In this document: positions 1 to 8,599 of the stretch, one piece after another
Layout of the letters: each line of letters opens with the position of its first letter
Numbering within the stretch: the stretch's first letter is position 1
Origin: Synergistes sp.
GTDB lineage: Bacteria; Synergistota; Synergistia; Synergistales; Synergistaceae
NCBI GenBank assembly: GCA_016288355.1
Contig: JAEEYY010000020.1
Coordinates: 1-14,520, forward strand
Length of the DNA stretch: 14,520 nt
Direction of reading: 5' to 3'
Made by a program: the position numbers and the translations under genes
The notes under the pieces: generated by a model
What the model saw: the letters and a program-made list of their open reading frames with translations, nothing else
Database searches by the model: none
What the model was told of the DNA's origin: nothing

Positions 1-451
1 ATCCGCTGTATATCTCAAGGCCCAGCTTAGCCGCGAAGCGCGTCACCTTGCCGGCGCGCGCGTTCTGCTCATGCATCGCGCAGCGCACTTTTGACGCCCT
101 GCACGCCGCGATCAGCGGGAAGGAGAGATAGCCTCCGAATAGAAGCGCCGCATCCGGCCTGAAACGCGCTATCTCGCGCCGCGCTGCCGCATAGGAGCCT
201 AACAGATGCGCCGTCCGCCGGCACTTCTGCACGATGGAACCGGACAGCCGCGAACCTTCCGCGGGCAGCACGACCGGCGATATGCCGGCAGCCTTGTATA
301 TTTCAAGTTCCAGCGGCCTTGAGCCGCATACGTACGATACTTCGCATTCGGGGTGACAGCGCTTTATCCATCTGCCGAAGGATACAGCCGGCCAAATATG
401 CCCGCCGGTACCGCCTGCCGCCAAAAGAAGTCTCAGCTTATCACCCGGCAT
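1..451 (-). CDS. murG: MurG, lipid II synthase (3' part cut off by window edge)
   Basis: MurG transfers GlcNAc from UDP-GlcNAc to lipid I on the cytoplasmic face of the membrane, giving lipid II. About 150 N-terminal residues are visible. They begin with an ATG at 451-449 and run off the left edge. The acceptor-side GT-B motifs are present in order: the glycine-rich loop GGTGGH near residues 13-18, FGGYLSFP at about 105-112 and MHEQNARAGK at about 125-134. The start overlaps the end of ftsW by 11 bp, and a good Shine-Dalgarno (AAGGGGA, about 6 nt upstream) lies inside ftsW, so translation is probably coupled. As last visible gene of the dcw operon it follows MraY and FtsW as expected. The C-terminal UDP-GlcNAc-binding half is not in the window. 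Confidence 0.95.
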   Translation of the reverse strand, partial: MPGDKLRLLLAAGGTGGHIWPAVSFGRWIKRCHPECEVSYVCGSRPLELEIYKAAGISPVVLPAEGSRLSGSIVQKCRRTAHLLGSYAAARREIARFRPDAALLFGGYLSFPLIAACRASKVRCAMHEQNARAGKVTRFAAKLGLEIYSG

Positions 452-1589
452 CGAATTCCCCTTCTTCCAGCCAGCTGTCTTTTTCGAGACGCAGAAGAAG
501 ACCTACCCTGGCCCACATAGTCACAAGAGACGTGCCTCCGTAGCTTACGAACGGAAGAGGCATTCCGGTAAGGGGTATCATCTTGGTCACTCCCGCGACA
601 TTAATGACGAGCGGCAGCACCACCGTAAGCGATATCCCCCATATAAGCGTCGCCCTGAATGAATCTTTGCTTCTGAAATAGCTTCCCCGCGTCTGCAGCA
701 GCCAGAAGGCAAAGAGGCCCAGTATGCACAGGGTCCCCGCAAAGCCGAGTTCCTCGCCGACAGCGGCGTATATAAAGTCAGTATAGGCGGCGGGCAGATA
801 ATTAAGTTTCTGGAAGCCGTGTCCGAGACCGCTTCCCCAAAATCCTCCGTTGGAGAAAGCTATAAGCCCCTGTATCGCCTGGAAGCCTTTGTTCAGCGGA
901 TCGCGCCAGGGGTCCAGCCAGGCAAGAAGACGCCTCATACGATAAGGCTCAAAGAGTATCAAAAGAGGCAGCGCGACGGCAACGAGCGAACCGCCGACAA
1001 AGAGAGGATAACGCCAGCCTACTTTTTCCACATACATGCCCATCGCCACTGTAAAGATCAGAATAGTTGTCCCGAGGTCGGGCTGCGCAAGAAGCGGCAG
1101 CACTGCCAGCCCCGTGAGCAAAATGGTCAGCGCGAAGCTCTTCATCGGGTCCCGGTCAGCCTTCCTCGACAGCAGCTTCGCCAGATGCAGCGCGACCGCA
1201 AGGCACAAAAGCTCTCCGGGCTGCAGAGATACCCCGAGCCCCGGCAGTCGTATCCATCTGCGCGCGCCGCCTATAGCCTCGCCGATTCCCGGGAAGAGCG
1301 GCAGCCACGACAGCAGCCACATCAGTATCAGAAGCACGGAAGAAAACCTGTACCATATCCGGATGGGCACACAATAGACGAACAGCATGCCGCACATGGC
1401 TATACCGAGCCATCTCAGCTGCTTTATGCCCATCTGGAACGGGGTGCCGGTATACTGGAAAGAGGTGGGACTCGTAGTGGAAGTGATCATAAGTATGCCT
1501 ATCCCGCTCAGTATAAGCGGGATGACCCAGATAAACGGGTTGGCCTTATATCCCCTTTCCTTTGCTTCCGGTTCGTTTCGTTCGGTCAT
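441..1589 (-). CDS. ftsW: FtsW, SEDS-family septal peptidoglycan glycosyltransferase
   Basis: This is a 382-residue SEDS polytopic membrane protein that polymerises lipid II at the septum together with the class B penicillin-binding protein FtsI. Family landmarks are GGARRWI (107-113), QPGEL (123-127, usually QPSE), QPDLGT (169-174), the long extracellular stretch EPYRMRRLLAWLDPWRDP (214-231), LPAAYTDFIYAAVGEELG (265-282) and PLPFVSYGGTS (344-354). Asp271 lies at the position of the proposed catalytic aspartate (D297 in E. coli FtsW). The start ATG overlaps the murD stop as ATGA, and the upstream GAGAG is only a weak ribosome binding site, which suggests coupling to murD. FtsW rather than RodA is favoured by the dcw position between murD and murG; the SEDS motifs alone do not separate the two. 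Confidence 0.95.
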   Translation of the reverse strand: MTERNEPEAKERGYKANPFIWVIPLILSGIGILMITSTTSPTSFQYTGTPFQMGIKQLRWLGIAMCGMLFVYCVPIRIWYRFSSVLLILMWLLSWLPLFPGIGEAIGGARRWIRLPGLGVSLQPGELLCLAVALHLAKLLSRKADRDPMKSFALTILLTGLAVLPLLAQPDLGTTILIFTVAMGMYVEKVGWRYPLFVGGSLVAVALPLLILFEPYRMRRLLAWLDPWRDPLNKGFQAIQGLIAFSNGGFWGSGLGHGFQKLNYLPAAYTDFIYAAVGEELGFAGTLCILGLFAFWLLQTRGSYFRSKDSFRATLIWGISLTVVLPLVINVAGVTKMIPLTGMPLPFVSYGGTSLVTMWARVGLLLRLEKDSWLEEGEFDAG

Positions 1590-2971
1590 TTACTTTCTCT
1601 CTCTATTATTTCCTTTACTATCTCGCAGAAATGCTCTCCTCTTACCTTGTAGCTCTTATACATATCCCAGCTCGTACAGGCGGGCGAAAGAAGCACCGTA
1701 TCACCGGCTTCCGCCAGCGAATAGGCGGTATTTACCGCCTCAGGCATATCAGATACCAGCTTAAAGGCCGTAAACCCTGCCGCGGTAAGAGCCGCCGCTA
1801 TTTTTTCTTTTTCCGAACCCAGTATCACGGCAGCGCTCGTATTTTCCCTGACGGCTTCCGCAAGAGGCGCGTAATCCTCACCCTTGCCCTGTCCTCCGAG
1901 GATTATCACTTTACGCCCCGAAAGAGAGGTCATAGCCGTTACGGAGGCAGCCACGTTGGTGCCCTTTGAATCATCGACGAACGTTATGTCCTTTACCTTG
2001 CCCGCAAAAGCACAGCGGTGTGCCGGCGGAACATATGAGGATATGACATCTTCGGGAACATCGCCCAGATTGAGCAGAGCGGGGATGCTGAGAGCCATCG
2101 CGGCGTTTTCCAGGTTATGCTTTCCAAGGAGCTTTATGTTCTCAAAAAGGAAAAGCTTCTTTTTCATGCGGCAGCCGCCGCCGTTGATCCAGGCAGCGCG
2201 TACGCCTTCGTCAAGGTATATGCCCTTCACATGAGGATCCTCTTCGCCCCAGAAGAGCGGGAATTTGTTTATATCCTCCCTTATCTTCAGCGCCTCTTCA
2301 TCGCGTTTCTGATATATCGCGGCTCCTCCCGGGGCAACGCAGCTTATCAGATTCGCCTTGGCCGCAACGTAGTTCTCATAGGAGCCGTGCCAGTCGATAT
2401 GGTCGGGAGCCAGGTTTGTGACGACGGCGATGTCGCACATGAAATCTTTGGCCCAGTAGAGCTGGAAGCTGGACAGTTCCAGCACTATGAAATCAAAAAC
2501 TTTATTCGCCGCTTTGGCCACGGCGTTTCCGATATTCCCGCCGGTCATCACGGAACAGCCCATACGTTCCAGGTAATAGCCTATCATCGACGTCGTGGTC
2601 GTCTTCCCGTTGCTGCCTGTGACGCCTATCACGATGCTGTCGAGGTACGGATGAACAAAATCAAGCTCCCCGGTTATCTTTATGCCCTTTTCGCGGGCTT
2701 CCGCGAGTATCGGCACCTCCGGCGATACACCGGAGCTTACGACGATCTCATCGGCGTCAAGTGCGCGGGCGGTATTCCCGCCAGCTTCCCATGCTATATT
2801 CTTTTCGGCAAAGAGCTTCAAAGCATCAGGCGCTATCTCTTTCTTTTCAGATACGAAGACCTCCGCCCCCATATCGGTTGCCAGCTCCGCCAGCGCCCTT
2901 CCGCTCACTCCGGCGCCAACGACCGTAATTTTCCTTCCTTTGAGACTGCTTTCTTCATTCATATCGATCAA
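1586..2971 (-). CDS. murD: MurD, UDP-MurNAc-L-alanine:D-glutamate ligase
   Basis: This is the cytoplasmic Mur ligase that adds D-glutamate to UDP-MurNAc-L-Ala using ATP. The 461 residues match the usual family length. An N-terminal Rossmann-like region (VVGAGVSG, 17-24) is followed by the ATP loop GSNGKTTT (119-126), the MurD signature LELSSFQL (164-171), and DHIDWHGSYENYVAAKANL with Lys205 as the expected carbamylated lysine. The C-terminal domain has FVDDSKGTN and LSPACTSWDMYKSY. The start chosen is a TTG at 2971-2969, because GCAGGAAAG sits about 6 nt upstream of it. The ATG three codons later (2962) would leave a spacing of about 15 nt. The gap to the mraY stop is 37 bp, one of the two sizeable gaps inside the operon. 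The stop overlaps the ftsW start by 4 bp. Confidence 0.96.
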   Translation of the reverse strand: MIDMNEESSLKGRKITVVGAGVSGRALAELATDMGAEVFVSEKKEIAPDALKLFAEKNIAWEAGGNTARALDADEIVVSSGVSPEVPILAEAREKGIKITGELDFVHPYLDSIVIGVTGSNGKTTTTSMIGYYLERMGCSVMTGGNIGNAVAKAANKVFDFIVLELSSFQLYWAKDFMCDIAVVTNLAPDHIDWHGSYENYVAAKANLISCVAPGGAAIYQKRDEEALKIREDINKFPLFWGEEDPHVKGIYLDEGVRAAWINGGGCRMKKKLFLFENIKLLGKHNLENAAMALSIPALLNLGDVPEDVISSYVPPAHRCAFAGKVKDITFVDDSKGTNVAASVTAMTSLSGRKVIILGGQGKGEDYAPLAEAVRENTSAAVILGSEKEKIAAALTAAGFTAFKLVSDMPEAVNTAYSLAEAGDTVLLSPACTSWDMYKSYKVRGEHFCEIVKEIIERESK

Positions 2972-3008
2972 CAGCTTTCCTGCGAAAATTCGATCTATTG
3001 CAAAAACA

Positions 3009-3974
3009 TTAATGCCGCGTCATCAGATAAAACAGCAAAACGGAAAGAACACAGATCCCAATCATATGCGCTATATAAAAGCGGGAAACTATCTGAGTCT
3101 CCTTCCATCCGAGCATCTCAAAATGGTGGTGCAGCGGGCTCATCAGAAATATCTTCCTGTGCAGCCTGCGTATTGCGAATATCTGCAGCGTAACGGAAAA
3201 GATCTCCGCCCCGAAGATGAAGCAGATAGGTATCACCATTATCAGCAGGCCCGAATTTATGCAGAGCGAGAGCATATAGCCCGCCAGAAAATGGGCCCCT
3301 ACGTCCCCCATGAAGACCGACGCCGGATTTGCGTTGTGCCATAAAAAACCGAGGCATATGCCGCATGCGCAGGCGACCGTGAGCGCTGTGAGCGGCGACC
3401 TTGGCAGGAAGATCAGTGCGGCAATGAACGATATCAGCGAACAGCCGGCCGCAAGACCATCCAGGCCGTCGGTCACATTTACCGCGTTCTGCAGGCCAAC
3501 GCCTATAAACGTAACGGCCAAGGCATATACCGGATACGGCAGACGCAGCCACGGCATCAGCTCATAAGGCGGCCTGGACACCCACAGAGCCCATGGCAGC
3601 GTGACCGCTATCTGCAGCGCAAGCTTTTTCAGGCTCGTCAGACCGTCGCTGGAATGGCGGGTGTATTTGAGCCAGTCGTCAATAAAGCCGACGGCAGCCG
3701 CCAGCACAGGATAAAGCAGTATGCGGACCGCGTCTGAGAGCGAATGTCCTCTGCCCCAGAACATGATAAGCGGCAGAGAGAGCACAAGCACCGGAATAAA
3801 TACCACTCCGCCCATCGTAGGCGTGCCCATCTTCGTTTTCTCGTGCCAGGCCGGACCGTACAGCTTGGTGACCTGTTCCATTTTCATGCGCTTCATAACG
3901 GTTATCCATCCTCTTTGCAGGACGACCTCAGCGCAGAACGAGAAAATCAGAACGACGGTAAACGGCAGCAGCAT
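3009..3974 (-). CDS. mraY: MraY, phospho-MurNAc-pentapeptide translocase
   Basis: This integral membrane enzyme moves phospho-MurNAc-pentapeptide from UDP to undecaprenyl phosphate, giving lipid I. The 321 residues form about ten hydrophobic segments. Diagnostic motifs are HEKTKMGTPTMGG (44-56), GFIDDWLKYT with Asp99 and Asp100, NAVNVTDGLDGLAAG (163-177), PASVFMGDVGAHFLAG (217-232) and SPLHHHFEMLGWKE with the histidine triplet at 282-284. The ATG at 3974 is separated from the murF TGA by a single base, and GGAG lies about 8 nt upstream inside murF. The family is unambiguous: the HHH motif separates it from the WecA and TagO relatives. Confidence 0.97.
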   Translation of the reverse strand: MLLPFTVVLIFSFCAEVVLQRGWITVMKRMKMEQVTKLYGPAWHEKTKMGTPTMGGVVFIPVLVLSLPLIMFWGRGHSLSDAVRILLYPVLAAAVGFIDDWLKYTRHSSDGLTSLKKLALQIAVTLPWALWVSRPPYELMPWLRLPYPVYALAVTFIGVGLQNAVNVTDGLDGLAAGCSLISFIAALIFLPRSPLTALTVACACGICLGFLWHNANPASVFMGDVGAHFLAGYMLSLCINSGLLIMVIPICFIFGAEIFSVTLQIFAIRRLHRKIFLMSPLHHHFEMLGWKETQIVSRFYIAHMIGICVLSVLLFYLMTRH

Positions 3975-3975
3975 C

Positions 3976-5364
3976 TCAGATCTCCGGTATAACTCCCGCT
4001 ACATGCTTCAGACCGTATGAATTCGAGCCCTTGACAAGTATCACAGAATCATCGCGCTGCAGTGACGCTGCCGCAGACAAAAGCTCTTCCCGTGAAGAGA
4101 AAAGTCTTGTATTGGCCGGCAGCTCTCCGCAGGCTTTCCATTCGCTGCCAAGCAGCAGTACTTCGTCGAAGTCGCCAAGCTCGGCGAGTATCCTGACATG
4201 CCAGAGATCACTGCTTTCGCCAAGCTCCCTCATCCCGCCCAGTATCGCGCAGCGGCGCAGCCCGAGCCTTTCGGCCGACGCTCTTGTGTTTGCGATCGCT
4301 GCGTGCATCGAGAGCGGATTTGCGTTGTAAGCTTCATCGATGAGCCATCCGCGGAAAGCTGTGCGGCGGCAGACGCCGCGTCCCGAAAGGGCTTTCGTGC
4401 CGGCAATGCCTGCCGCGGCTTCTTCCGGTCCAAGCCCCAGCTTTATCTCGGCGGCAAAGGCATATGCCATATTGTACGCATGCTGTATGCCGAAAAGCGG
4501 GCTGGAAAGCCTGTATGTCCTGCCTTCGACCGTTACCTCGGTCTCTGTCCGGGGCCCGTTTTCGGTAAGCTCCACGGCAGTATTTCCGATCTTAAAACCG
4601 GCGCAGCCGCAGTGCCCTACCGACACCGCCGCTATATCTATCTTATCCTGTGCAAAATAGTTTTTCAGAAGTTCGTTGTCACAGTTATAAATAACAGTTT
4701 TTAAATTTCTGCTGCCGCAGATCTCCGTTTTTGCGCGCAGCACGCCTTCAACGGTACCGAAGCCCTCAAGGTGACAGGGCGCGACCTCTGTTATCACGGC
4801 AAGTTCCGGCGGGAAGCTCTCAACCATCTCCGCTATCTCACCGAAATGGTTGGTGCCGAGTTCAAGCACCAGCACCTGAGTGTCCGCCGGCATAGCAAGA
4901 ATCGTAAGACTGCATCCTATCAGCGTGTTGAAGCTCCTTACCGCGCTGTGCACACGAAAGCGCTGTCTGAGAGCAGCCGAGGTGAGTTCACGAGTCGTGG
5001 TCTTGCCTACGCTTCCTGTTATAGCGACCGTTTCAGGCCCCGTGCGGCGCAGATATTCGCGCGCAAGGCGGCAGAGCGCCGCTTCCGTATCCTTAACGGC
5101 TATGAAAGAGATATCGCGGTATTTTTGGGCAAGCCCCTGTCTCTCAAGCTCATCCTCACTGACCAGCATCAGCTTTGCACCTGCCTCCGCGGCGCCCGCT
5201 ATATAAAGATGGCCGTCGGTAGAGGCCCCCTTAAGCGCGGCAAACGCGCCGTCACGCAGGACTTCACGGCTGTCGCATGCCCACTGCGAAGAAACTTCCC
5301 TGTCGGGCCCCGCAAGCCGCCCTCCGCATAATGCAGCGCCTTCGGAAGCGGAAAAGAACGGCAT
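3976..5364 (-). CDS. murF: MurF, UDP-MurNAc-tripeptide:D-Ala-D-Ala ligase
   Basis: MurF adds the D-Ala-D-Ala dipeptide to UDP-MurNAc-tripeptide in the cytoplasm, completing the pentapeptide. The 462 residues show GSVGKTTT (117-124), SFNTLIGCSLTIL (about 144-156), LELGTNHFGEI (about 168-178), HLEGFGTVEGVLRAKTEI carrying the carbamylated lysine, the MurF-typical DEAYNANPLSM, GGMRELGESS and LVKGSNSYGL near the C terminus. A GTG ten codons upstream is possible, but the ATG at 5364 is chosen: AAGGAAGG lies about 7 nt upstream of it and the murE stop joins it as TGATG, sharing one base. This arrangement points to translational coupling of murE and murF. Confidence 0.96.
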   Translation of the reverse strand: MPFFSASEGAALCGGRLAGPDREVSSQWACDSREVLRDGAFAALKGASTDGHLYIAGAAEAGAKLMLVSEDELERQGLAQKYRDISFIAVKDTEAALCRLAREYLRRTGPETVAITGSVGKTTTRELTSAALRQRFRVHSAVRSFNTLIGCSLTILAMPADTQVLVLELGTNHFGEIAEMVESFPPELAVITEVAPCHLEGFGTVEGVLRAKTEICGSRNLKTVIYNCDNELLKNYFAQDKIDIAAVSVGHCGCAGFKIGNTAVELTENGPRTETEVTVEGRTYRLSSPLFGIQHAYNMAYAFAAEIKLGLGPEEAAAGIAGTKALSGRGVCRRTAFRGWLIDEAYNANPLSMHAAIANTRASAERLGLRRCAILGGMRELGESSDLWHVRILAELGDFDEVLLLGSEWKACGELPANTRLFSSREELLSAAASLQRDDSVILVKGSNSYGLKHVAGVIPEI

Positions 5365-6866
5365 CAAAGTACCTTCCTTCCGCGCAGAGCGCACCAGTCG
5401 GCCATTATTTCCTTGTCCACAAGCTTGATCGGCCCGTCCTTCAGTATCTGATGCGTTTCCGGGCCGCGTCCCGCGATCACGACGATATCATTCTCCTTCG
5501 CGCGGTCGAGCGCGTCGTAAACAGCGCTTCTGCGGTCCGATATCATTACATACGGCCTCTCATGTTTTTTTACTCCGGGTTCTATATCTGCCATTATCGC
5601 GAGCGGTTCTTCGCTTCTGGGGTTATCCGACGTGACTACGACAAAGTCTCCTATACGCGACGCGACTTCGCCCATCCTCGGGCGTTTGGCGCGGTCCCTG
5701 TCGCCGCCCGCACCGAAGACCACGATAAGCTTTCCTTTGCAGATCGGGCGCACCGCGCTTAAGGCTTTTTCCATGCCGTCGTCAGTGTGCGCGAAATCTA
5801 TCACGCAGTAAACACCGTTGTCGAAACGATAGCGCTCAAGACGCCCGGGGACCTGCCTCATGCCGGCAAGGGCCGAGAGCGCTGTATGGGCCGACACTCC
5901 TACGGACCAGGAAAGAGAAAGGGCCTGGAGCGCGTTCGAAACGTTATATGTGCCAAACAGCGGCAGCGTTGTGCGCTCTTTCTTCTGAGACTCCGGCGTC
6001 TTTACCTCAAGCTCGAGTCCGTCCGCGGTTATGCCCTTTACGGACGCGAAAAAATCCGCGCTTTCGTCAGAAACGCTGTAGGTCACGGCCCTCCTGCCGC
6101 ACTCTCTGCTGAGGCGGCGGCCGTATTCATCATCTATGTTGATGCAGGCTTTCCAGTTGTTTTTCATATAGGAGTCAAAGAGCTTCTTTTTGGCAGAGAA
6201 GTAATGCTCCATGTCCCCGTGAAAATCAAGATGTTCCGGCGTCAGGTTGGTAAAGCCCGCGCGGTCGTAGCACAGGCCGTTTATCCTGCCCTGAACGATG
6301 GAGTGCGACGAGGCTTCCATCACACAGGCGCCGCAGCCGTTGGCCGCCATCCTCGCAAGAAGCCTCTGGATGTCGCACCCTTCCGGCGTCGTATGCTCGG
6401 CTTCCTCGATATCCCTGCCGTCGTCGTACTGGATAGTCCCTATCAGGCCGCACTTCACTCCGGCCGCGTTCATTATATCCTGAGTCATAAATGTCGAAGT
6501 GGTCTTGCAGTTGGTGCCGGTAAGAGCGATCATCGTCATCTTTTTCGACGGTTCCCCGTAAAGTACCGACGCCACATATCCCATCGCGGCGCGCACATCC
6601 GGGCATATGATCTGAGGTATCTCGACCTCAGACGCACGTTCACAGAGCGCAACGGGCGTACCGGCTTCCGCCGCCTTCGGTATAAAATCATGGGCATCGA
6701 CATGCCCGCCTTTGGTCGCGGCAAAGATCACGCCGTTTCCAGCCTTCCTGCTGTCGCACACCAGATCGGACAGTTCTATATCGTCCGCGCAGACTCCGTG
6801 CGGTATGTATACTCTGTGTTCGAGCGCGCTCTTATCAAGTGCGCGGAGCAGTTTATTCAGCTTCAT
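5364..6866 (-). CDS. murE: MurE, UDP-MurNAc-dipeptide ligase, probably meso-DAP adding
   Basis: MurE adds the third amino acid to UDP-MurNAc-L-Ala-D-Glu. The 500 residues carry HTTPE (158-162), EASSHS (184-189), NLTPEHLDFHGDMEHYFSAK with the carbamylated lysine at about 226, FGTYNVSNALQAL (304-316), DFAHTDDGMEKAL, FGAGGDRDRAKRPRMG and DNPR (414-417). DNPR is the motif of meso-diaminopimelate-specific enzymes, so DAP is the likely substrate. Unusually, the ATP loop reads GTNCKTT (117-123): Cys120, encoded by TGC at 6509-6507, replaces the near-invariant glycine before the catalytic lysine. GRGPE also stands where GKGHE is usual. The ATG at 6866 is preferred over a GTG three codons upstream because AGAGAGG sits about 8 nt before the ATG. 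There are 38 bp between the ftsI stop and this start. Confidence 0.94.
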   Translation of the reverse strand: MKLNKLLRALDKSALEHRVYIPHGVCADDIELSDLVCDSRKAGNGVIFAATKGGHVDAHDFIPKAAEAGTPVALCERASEVEIPQIICPDVRAAMGYVASVLYGEPSKKMTMIALTGTNCKTTSTFMTQDIMNAAGVKCGLIGTIQYDDGRDIEEAEHTTPEGCDIQRLLARMAANGCGACVMEASSHSIVQGRINGLCYDRAGFTNLTPEHLDFHGDMEHYFSAKKKLFDSYMKNNWKACINIDDEYGRRLSRECGRRAVTYSVSDESADFFASVKGITADGLELEVKTPESQKKERTTLPLFGTYNVSNALQALSLSWSVGVSAHTALSALAGMRQVPGRLERYRFDNGVYCVIDFAHTDDGMEKALSAVRPICKGKLIVVFGAGGDRDRAKRPRMGEVASRIGDFVVVTSDNPRSEEPLAIMADIEPGVKKHERPYVMISDRRSAVYDALDRAKENDIVVIAGRGPETHQILKDGPIKLVDKEIMADWCALRGRKVL

Positions 6867-6904
6867 AAAAAACACCTCTCTGCCAGTTTATCTGAATTTG
6901 ACCG

Positions 6905-8599
6905 CTATATCTTTTCTCTCGGGATCTGGAGTATATCTTCCACTATAGACTTGAATATAGGGGCGGCGATCTGTCCGCCGTAGTAACGCGCCCCTTTGGG
7001 TTCCCCTATGCTTATCAGCATCACATACTGCGGCTTCTCCGCCGGCCAGAAGCCGGTAAAGGAGGCCACGTACTGCCCCTTGTTGTATTTTCCGGACATA
7101 GCGACCTGCGCGGTGCCTGTTTTGCCTGCGATCGCTACCTTTTCGGATCTTGCCTGCTTTCCTCCGCCCTCAGAAACGACCTTTGTCATAGCCTGACGGA
7201 GGAACGCCGCGGTCGACTCCGACATAACGTTGTAGCGCACGCGCCTCGTCCCCTTATGTATGACCTTACCCGCGTGATCGCGGACTTCGGCCACCACGTA
7301 CGGCTTAAGCAGCTTGCCGCCGTTTGCTATGCTTGCTATCGCCATTACCACCTGAAGCGGCGTAACGGCTATACCCTGTCCGATGAAGACGTTCGCGGTG
7401 ACCGTTCCGAGCCACTCCTCCGGTTCCTTTATAAGCCCGGCTTCCTCTCCCGCTATTTCGACCTCAGTCTTTTCTCCGAAGCCGAACTGCCTCAGCATGC
7501 CGTAAGCCTGATACCTGTTGACAGACATCGACATAAGCGACATCGCTATATTGCAGGAGTTCATAAGTACGTGCGTGAGATCCTGCGTGCCGTGCGCTTT
7601 CTTATTGACGTCGCTCATCGTCTTGTCGAAAAGGTTCATCGTGCCGCGGCAGAAATATGTCTTGCTGCGCGACGTTGCTCCGCTTTCAAGCGCTATCGAC
7701 ATCGTGATCGGTTTGAATATCGATCCCGGTTCGAACACGCGTCCCACGGCATTGTTGCGCACCGCGTTGACAAATTTAAGGTTGTTCCTGTTGTTCGGGT
7801 TTATTGTCGGATAGCTTGCTATAGCTATTATCTCCCCGGTGTAAGGATCTACGCAGACGCCCGCCGCCCAGGCCGCATTTGCTTCCTTTGCGCCGGCGGC
7901 AAGACGCAGCTCAAGCATCTGCTGCACACGGGAGTCTATGGTAAGCCTGATGGAACCCGCCGTATCCTTTACAGCATCAGCCCCGCCGCCCAATATATCG
8001 GTGGCAGAGCCTTTGGAGTCCCTTGTAAGGAAACGGGTGCGCGGCGGGGAATAGAGTATATGGTTCCACTCCAGTTCAACGCCGGCCTGTCCGTATTCAT
8101 CTATGTCGCAGAAACCCAGCAGATGGAAAGCAAGAGAATCATGCGGATAAATACGTTTTCTTTCGGTGATCGTATAAAGCCCGGGGACCTTCATCCTTTC
8201 AAGGGCAAGGGCGCGTTCTGCAGGCATGTTGCGGGCGACCCAGTGGAAGCGCCCCGGCAGCTCTTTTGAGAACTTCTGCGCCACGGAAGCTCCGAACGTC
8301 CCCTTAAGGACATCCGCGCTTGCCGGGCTCCAGAACTTGGGATCAATAAAAAAACTTTTGGAGGGCACCGATATAGCCAGCGGTACCCCCCTCCTGTCCT
8401 CTATTCTTCCGCGCGTCGCACTTACCGAGATATTTGCCCAGTACTGCTTCTGCGACTGCTGAACTATACGCTTGTCGGGCATCAGCTGCACCTTTGCGGT
8501 CCCGACAGCGAGCACTACAAGCACAAGCAGGGCTGCAGCCCATACGCTCCGCGAACGGCGCAGCCCTTCTCCCGTGTCCCTTCTAATGATTCTCGGCAT
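6905..8599 (-). CDS. ftsI: FtsI/PBP3-type class B penicillin-binding protein (septal transpeptidase)
   Basis: This is a division-specific D,D-transpeptidase that cross-links peptidoglycan made by FtsW. The 564 residues have a short basic cytoplasmic N terminus, one membrane anchor at about 19-38, a pedestal domain beginning with RGRIEDRRGVPLA (63-75), and a transpeptidase domain. The three active-site motifs are SIFK (Ser293, Lys296; context FEPGSIFKP), SCN (348-350) and KTGT (493-496). The protein ends about 70 residues after KTGT, so no PASTA domains follow. The ATG overlaps the ftsL end by 17 bp, with only a weak CCAGG ribosome binding site. An in-frame stop lies just upstream, so no earlier start is possible. 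Confidence 0.95.
   Translation of the reverse strand: MPRIIRRDTGEGLRRSRSVWAAALLVLVVLAVGTAKVQLMPDKRIVQQSQKQYWANISVSATRGRIEDRRGVPLAISVPSKSFFIDPKFWSPASADVLKGTFGASVAQKFSKELPGRFHWVARNMPAERALALERMKVPGLYTITERKRIYPHDSLAFHLLGFCDIDEYGQAGVELEWNHILYSPPRTRFLTRDSKGSATDILGGGADAVKDTAGSIRLTIDSRVQQMLELRLAAGAKEANAAWAAGVCVDPYTGEIIAIASYPTINPNNRNNLKFVNAVRNNAVGRVFEPGSIFKPITMSIALESGATSRSKTYFCRGTMNLFDKTMSDVNKKAHGTQDLTHVLMNSCNIAMSLMSMSVNRYQAYGMLRQFGFGEKTEVEIAGEEAGLIKEPEEWLGTVTANVFIGQGIAVTPLQVVMAIASIANGGKLLKPYVVAEVRDHAGKVIHKGTRRVRYNVMSESTAAFLRQAMTKVVSEGGGKQARSEKVAIAGKTGTAQVAMSGKYNKGQYVASFTGFWPAEKPQYVMLISIGEPKGARYYGGQIAAPIFKSIVEDILQIPREKI

Noticed and set aside
2117..3193. Open frame of 358 codons on the plus strand opposite murD and the mraY end
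   Set aside because: It covers parts of two well-supported genes on the other strand and has no motif or ribosome binding site.
5787..6983. Long open frame (398 codons) on the plus strand opposite murE and the ftsI end
   Set aside because: It is antisense to a clear murE with conserved motifs, its translation has no recognisable domain, and GC-rich third positions explain the open frame.
7256..8269. Open frame of 337 codons on the plus strand opposite ftsI
   Set aside because: Shadow of ftsI, which carries all three penicillin-binding motifs.
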